64,000 bases of DNA, from contig JADKIE010000002.1 of the NCBI GenBank assembly GCA_016721385.1, positions 806,001 to 870,000 on the forward strand, in the 5' to 3' direction. Positions 59,487 to 64,000 of this stretch are shown one piece after another. The notes beneath the pieces are model-generated. The model searched no databases, had not been told where the DNA came from, and worked only from the letters and a program-made list of their open reading frames with translations. Made by a program: the position numbers and the translations under genes. How positions within the stretch are numbered: position 1 is the stretch's first letter; every line of letters starts with the position of its first letter. The DNA comes from Chitinophagaceae bacterium. Its GTDB lineage: Bacteria; Bacteroidota; Bacteroidia; Chitinophagales; Chitinophagaceae.

Positions 59487-59996
59487 TTACATCGTAAATC
59501 CAAACGTTCTCAGTAATGTAAACGTATCAATATGGGTAACGCCAAATTGGGTACATACATCAGGTAGCTTTATACTTTTTTTGGATAAGGGTGCAGAAAT
59601 TTCTTGACTTACCACTATAACTGCTTTTTCTATTGCAGTAGCAACTAAAAATGCGTCGGCATTATCAAAATCGGCAAACTCACTTTTGGCCAAGCTAGTA
59701 TATTGAGCTTGGCTATTACCCCATGCCATTATACTACCATAATGCAACATTATATTTGCATCTTCATGGCAATTAAGTTCTATAGAGGGGGATAACTGAC
59801 TTTCCATCCAATTGGTTATATCATCTTTTCCTTTTGCAATTTCATCTACCACTTTATTGGTTAATATAAAATTACCTGAAGTAAAATGCTGTAGCATAAA
59901 ATCCCAAAAACTGGGTGCAATATCAAAAGGATAATAAACCCTATGGGCTTGCGTTAAGCAACTGGTATCTATTATAAAATTAGGGGTTGATGCCAT
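59487..59996 (-). CDS. DUF4411 (PIN-like) protein
   Basis: 169 residues. FIIDTSCLTQAHRVYYPFDIAPSFWDFM with Asp10, TNKVVDEIAKG and ADFDNADAFLVATAIEKAVIVVSQE show the spaced acidic residues of PIN-domain nucleases; the DUF4411 layout ends in VCTQFGVTHIDTFTLLR. Its start overlaps the stop of the ImmA/IrrE gene by one base, so the two are coupled. This pair often lies inside type I restriction loci and is suspected to act as a toxin-antitoxin-like module; that is inference. Confidence 0.8.
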   Translation of the reverse strand: MASTPNFIIDTSCLTQAHRVYYPFDIAPSFWDFMLQHFTSGNFILTNKVVDEIAKGKDDITNWMESQLSPSIELNCHEDANIMLHYGSIMAWGNSQAQYTSLAKSEFADFDNADAFLVATAIEKAVIVVSQEISAPLSKKSIKLPDVCTQFGVTHIDTFTLLRTFGFTM

Positions 59997-61131
59997 TATC
60001 CTTGCAAGTGAGTTTTAAATTTGCTAAAAGTAGCACCATATAAATTAGTGAGCTTGTAAGCATCGGTATATAATAGCTTACCAGATTGTGTGGCAGTGTT
60101 AACCGTTTCAAAAAACTTTATACCTACCCTATAAGGCTGGTTATAGTAAAAGCTGCCGCCGCCACTTTCTTCATTTTCTTTTTTGTTATCCCAGTAGGCT
60201 TTATAGGCATTATAAAAACCAAAAAATTGTTCTTTGGAGTAAATATTTAAATCTAATAACCTACGGGCAATTACAATTTTACTTACTTTAAAAAAGCGTT
60301 CTAAATAATCAAGGTGATTGTGTTGCTTTTCTACCTTTTTCCACTCGGTTAGCAAAACCTCTTTTGCTACCAATAGTTCTGCAGCAACGGCATCGCATAG
60401 TTTTTCTGTATCTGTATTAGCAGGTAAAAAACGCTCTATATCAAATGCTGCAGATTTATCTAGCCAAATATGGGCTAGCTCATGCATAAATGTAAAAATT
60501 TTGGCTGCAGGATAATCTTTACCATTAATAAAAATATAAGGCGCCAATTTATTGCTTAATACAAAGCCTTTAAACTCTTGAGGGTTTAGGTTTTTACTAC
60601 TATTACCCAACACTCCATTAATAGCTACATATATACCAGCATCCTCTGCTTTTGTTATAAGGTATTTCAACGCAGCATCTTTATCGGCTAAAAACTGAGA
60701 CCAGTTTATAGGTAATTGTAAAGTATTTCTTATATCGTTTGCAATAGTTTGATAGTTATTAGCGGTACTAAATTTGCCTACAAAAGGTAACTCATCGTAT
60801 TGCTCACTGGCTAAATAATCTACCAACCAATCTTGCCTTTTTTGAATGGTTTTATAGTTTCACTTAGCTCATAACTATAATCAAAATGCGGTACTTTACT
60901 ATTTGTTCTAAAAAGTGGTATGGTATTTTTAATTATGGGTAACTCATTTAAAAAGAAAAACCCAAAGGGAATGTGTACAGATTTTGCAAAATCAGCCAAC
61001 TGAATTACGGTTGGTTTTTTTTCTCCATTTATCCATTGTTGTAAAGAAGGAAATTTAGCCCATACATCCTCACCCACCGCTTGGGCAGCGGTGCCTAGTA
61101 GGCTGTTATTTATTTCTGGATAAACCCTCAT
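59996..61131 (-). CDS. ImmA/IrrE-family metallopeptidase (frameshifted)
   Basis: About 378 residues. The first 100 (WAKFPSLQQWINGEKKPTVIQLADFAKSVHIPFGFFFL) are an XRE-like segment. Restoring one A at 60850-60853 gives ETIKTIQKRQDWLVDYLA and joins the peptidase part, with zinc site FTFMHELAHIWLDKSAAFD (H-E-x-x-H) and a downstream CDAVAAELLVAKE region. ImmA/IrrE peptidases cleave regulators in response to DNA damage or phage signals. It lies nine bases after hsdS and is coupled to the DUF4411 gene. Confidence 0.85.
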
Positions 61132-61140
61132 AATGTAAAA

Positions 61141-62412
61141 TTACATTTTCTTTTTTACTTCATACCCCACCTCACCCTCCGCCACCATACCCAATGCCTC
61201 TTGTACATACGCATACGCATTACCCACACTAACCTGCCCATTCATAAGCATAGGCAATAGCCAATCTCGGAGGGAGGAGAGTTGTTGGTATTGTTTGATG
61301 TTAATGCCTATTTTTTCATTGATGCCATTAAACATCTCTTCCACTTTGTTTAATATATTTTTAGGTATATCAAAATATTTTATTGATTTTATATCTGACG
61401 GATAAACATGCGGTTGAGCTGAACCTTTTGCTTGACTATAAATTAACTGTTGAATATCTTTTAAGTGTTGAAAAATAATAAAGGTGATAGCGTTGTTTTC
61501 TGCCTTTACAGTTGTACAATCAGATGCAAAAATATCTTCTCTCCAATAGTTGACAAATCCTGCATTTGCCCCTGAGCCGCTGACTGTAATTACATTACAA
61601 GTTCGGTTATAATTGTTATTAGTGTAAGAAAAACCTATTCCGCCTGCTACAACTTTTACATTGCCAGGTGTAGCTGTTTTTTCTGTAATTAAATCTCCTT
61701 TTACTACGGAAGCAAGTGTATCCAAGTTTTTAACCTCCCATCCCTCCGGCACTTCCCTTTTCAACTCCTCATTATAAACCATTTTACCACCGCTGCTTTT
61801 ATACGGCTTACCTTTTTTATCTGGAAAATCAAACTGCACAAACCAATAATCGTACATCGTTTTTGCCATCGCTTCTAGCTCTGCATTTATTTTATTGTTA
61901 AGTTCTATTTTATCATCTAAGGCAGAGAGAATGGATGCGATTTTTTGTTGGGTGGAGAAATCAGAATACACCGAAATTGGAATTAGATCAAAATCTGTTT
62001 TATTTAATAAAGGAACAGCAGTACTACCGCATGCTGCATTTCTTAAAACAGCATAATTATTTTTGAGTAAATAATAGATATAATTTGGGTCGTATAAATC
62101 TAGATTAACCTTGATAGAATTTATTTGTTGGTTTGTTAAACAAGAGGTTTTGTTCATTGTTACTTTCCCCATTGCAGAACCAATACAGCTAACCAAAATA
62201 GAATTGGGGGGTAAGATTTTTGATAATAACTTATTAGCTCCGGCTTTAGATAAATATCTTTCGGTATTATTAATAATTTTATTGTCCAAATTATCTGAAG
62301 GAGTTACAAACATAAAATCTTCACCAAAATCTTCTGGAGAATTTGATGACGGCGTTTTACCTGTAATTGTAATACCTAAATTACTTATTAAAACAGTTTC
62401 CCACTTACTCAT
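61141..62412 (-). CDS. hsdS: Type I restriction-modification specificity subunit HsdS
   Basis: 423 residues in the usual duplicated layout: a target-recognition half (MSKWETVLISNLGITITGKTPSSN ... STAVPLLNKTDFDLIPI), a central spacer helix (QQKIASILSALDDKIELNNKINAELEAMAKTMYDYWFVQFDFP), a second recognition half (PEGWEVKNLDTLASVVKGDLI ... AQPHVYPSDIKSIKYFDIP) and a C-terminal helix ending in the conserved SLRDWLLPMLMNGQV. It would set the DNA sequence read by the HsdM methylase. The frame is intact and overlaps hsdM by eight bases. Confidence 0.95.
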   Translation of the reverse strand: MSKWETVLISNLGITITGKTPSSNSPEDFGEDFMFVTPSDNLDNKIINNTERYLSKAGANKLLSKILPPNSILVSCIGSAMGKVTMNKTSCLTNQQINSIKVNLDLYDPNYIYYLLKNNYAVLRNAACGSTAVPLLNKTDFDLIPISVYSDFSTQQKIASILSALDDKIELNNKINAELEAMAKTMYDYWFVQFDFPDKKGKPYKSSGGKMVYNEELKREVPEGWEVKNLDTLASVVKGDLITEKTATPGNVKVVAGGIGFSYTNNNYNRTCNVITVSGSGANAGFVNYWREDIFASDCTTVKAENNAITFIIFQHLKDIQQLIYSQAKGSAQPHVYPSDIKSIKYFDIPKNILNKVEEMFNGINEKIGINIKQYQQLSSLRDWLLPMLMNGQVSVGNAYAYVQEALGMVAEGEVGYEVKKKM

Positions 62413-64000
62413 ACCTCAAACTTTTCAACTGTTCCAAAATTTGTTTCTCTAATTGTTTGCCTTCGGTAAAATAGTTTTGCAAATTAGTTTGGTATTCATT
62501 CATCTTACTTGCAAACTGTGCAGCAGTAATATCTACATACTCAATTTTTACTTCAAAATATTGCCCTGCACTAAAGCTGTAGTTTTTATTCCGTATATCA
62601 TCTGCACTAATTACTACGCTAAAATCATCTTCTGGTATTTTCTTATTCATTGCCCTAATAATGCGTTGCTCTTCGGCAGGCGTTAATACAGTGCGTTGGT
62701 TTTACCATCTTTTACTATGCTGCCTAGTTTGCTAGCATCTACCAATACTACATGTTGGTTATCGGCTTTTTATCTATAAATAATACACTTACATTGGTGC
62801 CTGTGCTGGCAAAAATATTGCTGGGCATGCTTACTACACCACGTAGCCAGCCTCGTTCTACTAGTTGTGTTCGTATATTTTTTTCAATACCACTTTGTGC
62901 TGTAATAAATCCTGTGGGTACTACTACTGCTGCCTTACCTGTTTTACTTAGGCTATACATAATGTGTTGTATAAACAGTAAGTAAATGGCCATGCTTTCT
63001 TTTTTATTAGCAGGCACATTGGGTATGCCTGCAAAAAAGCGTTCTTTAAAGGCATCTTTTTCTAAGTCGGTTTTAAAGTCGCTAAAATCTAATTTAAAGG
63101 GTGGGTTACTTACTATATAATCAAATTTGTTTTTTAAATAATAGGCATCTTTAATAGTATTTGAACGGATAATATTAGGAATAGAATGCGATAAATTATT
63201 AAGTATTAAATTTAGCCTCAGCATGTTACTGCTTTTTTGGGATATATCTTCGCTATAAATACTGCAATTTTCTTCACCTATGGCATGTGCTAAATTCATA
63301 AGCAGAGTGCCAGAGCCTGCACTTGGGTCGTAACAGGTAACGCCTTTTACTTTTTGCGGCACCATTATTTCTGCCATTATTCTGGCTACGGCATGGGGAG
63401 TGTAATACTCGGCATATTTGCCGCCGCTATCGGTATTATAATCTTTAATGAGGTATTCAAATATGGTGGCAAAAAAATCATATTTTTCGCCAAACATATC
63501 TTCAAAACTAAATTCAAATAATTTATTTACGAGTGCTTTGCAAAAATCATCTCGTTGAGATGAGTCGGATATATATTGGCTTAACTCATCAAACATTTTA
63601 TCTTTAGCTCCACTGGCAGATTTTACAGAAAACAACTCGGCATTTTTACTAGCTACGCTGGCTAGTGTGGCATCAAACAACACTGCAAAATCATCTTGAT
63701 TTTGATTGTTGTACAAATGGCTAATCATTTCATGCGGCTGTAACTTGGGTATAGATGGGCCAATGCGTTTTAATAAAAACTGGTATTCATCTGTAGATAA
63801 TGCCTCTACCGCTTGCTGAAAATTTGATGTATTGGCTAGTTTTTTATTGTGCCGTTTGGCTTCGTAGGTAAACTTATCGTTCATAAATTTATACAAGAAT
63901 ACCTGTGTAATTATTTTAAACTCGTTACCATCGTTGCCTAAGCCATAGTTAGCACACACAGCCTTTAAGTTATCAATAAGTGCTTTGGTTTGTGCTATAA
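62405..64000 (-). CDS. hsdM: Type I restriction-modification DNA methyltransferase HsdM (N-terminus outside window; two frameshifts)
   Basis: The frame is open through the right edge and reads IAQTKALIDNLKAVCANYGLGNDGNEFKIITQVFLYKFM. It carries SAM motif I (CYDPSAGSGTLLMNLAHAIG), the N6-adenine motif IV (YIVSNPPFKLDFSD) and YAEYYTPHAVARIMAEIM. Two breaks, at 62767-62771 and 62700-62703, each lack one A; repair gives DKKADNQHVVLVDASKLGS and then DGKNQRTVLTPAEEQRII, and the C-terminus ends at 62405. It would methylate adenine at the HsdS-defined site. It is the first visible gene of the defence operon; hsdR is not in the window. Confidence 0.9.

Noticed and set aside
1..64000. tRNA or rRNA genes
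   Set aside because: No TTCGAATCC-type T-arm with matching acceptor stems or rRNA-like text was noticed on either strand; a dedicated scan could still find one.

Overview
The window looks like a chromosome segment of a Bacteroidetes bacterium, most likely a member of the Chitinophagaceae. It is visibly AT-rich and most genes lack Shine-Dalgarno sites. Several genes start just after TAnnTTTG promoters, the sigma-A -7 element of this phylum. It carries phylum-typical genes: a gliding/type IX-secretion (CHU_C) cargo protein, a PadR-PspC membrane-stress operon, an IPExxxVDY-like protein and a PaaZ/DUF1569 pair. No rRNA, tRNA or CRISPR array was recognised by eye.

Layout. 0-3 kb: paaZ (cut by the window edge), a frameshifted GNAT, DUF1569, adk and a frameshifted msrB. 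3.2-9.2 kb: one plus-strand ion and osmolyte island (DUF389 membrane protein, glucosyl-3-phosphoglycerate synthase/phosphatase-like fusion, NhaD antiporter, ClC-CBS channel with an in-frame TGA), bracketed by an imperfect 26-bp direct repeat. 9.4-19.1 kb: housekeeping and envelope genes (aminotransferase, two glycosyltransferases, FAD oxidoreductase, inositol-phosphatase, thiL, S41 peptidase, nitrilase-type amidase). 19.3-28.1 kb: SNF2/SWIM helicase, ORF6N remnant, comB, B12/radical-SAM enzyme, SRPBCC protein, gcvT. 28.3-31.4 kb: PadR-PspC-lipoprotein operon. 31.6-42 kb: class A beta-lactamase-like protein, a lipoprotein, feoB, M28 peptidase, IPExxxVDY-like protein, pterin dehydratase and the large sorted surface protein. 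42.2-44.8 kb: a five-gene cluster of unknown role with two holin-sized membrane proteins and an L,D-transpeptidase-like enzyme.

45-54 kb is the most unusual part. It is a run of single-gene units, all on the minus strand, separated by repeated spacers. Five units begin and end with a short inverted pair that is private to that unit and always built on GTT...AAC. Two spacers fold into long imperfect hairpins immediately inside the GTT/AAC ends. This is the architecture of integron gene cassettes and attC sites, but no integrase is visible here. Cargo includes exported proteins (TonB-plug-like protein, esterase, VOC lipoprotein, transglutaminase) and an RsgA GTPase.

54.2-64 kb is a tightly packed minus-strand defence operon: hsdM (cut by the edge), hsdS, an ImmA/IrrE peptidase, a DUF4411 PIN-like protein, an AvcD-like anti-phage deaminase, mcrB and mcrC. 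No hsdR is seen.

About thirty reading frames are broken by one-base changes, nearly all of them losses of one base in a short homopolymer. That pattern points to consensus errors in the assembly rather than wholesale gene decay, so most split genes are reported as one gene with the break described.
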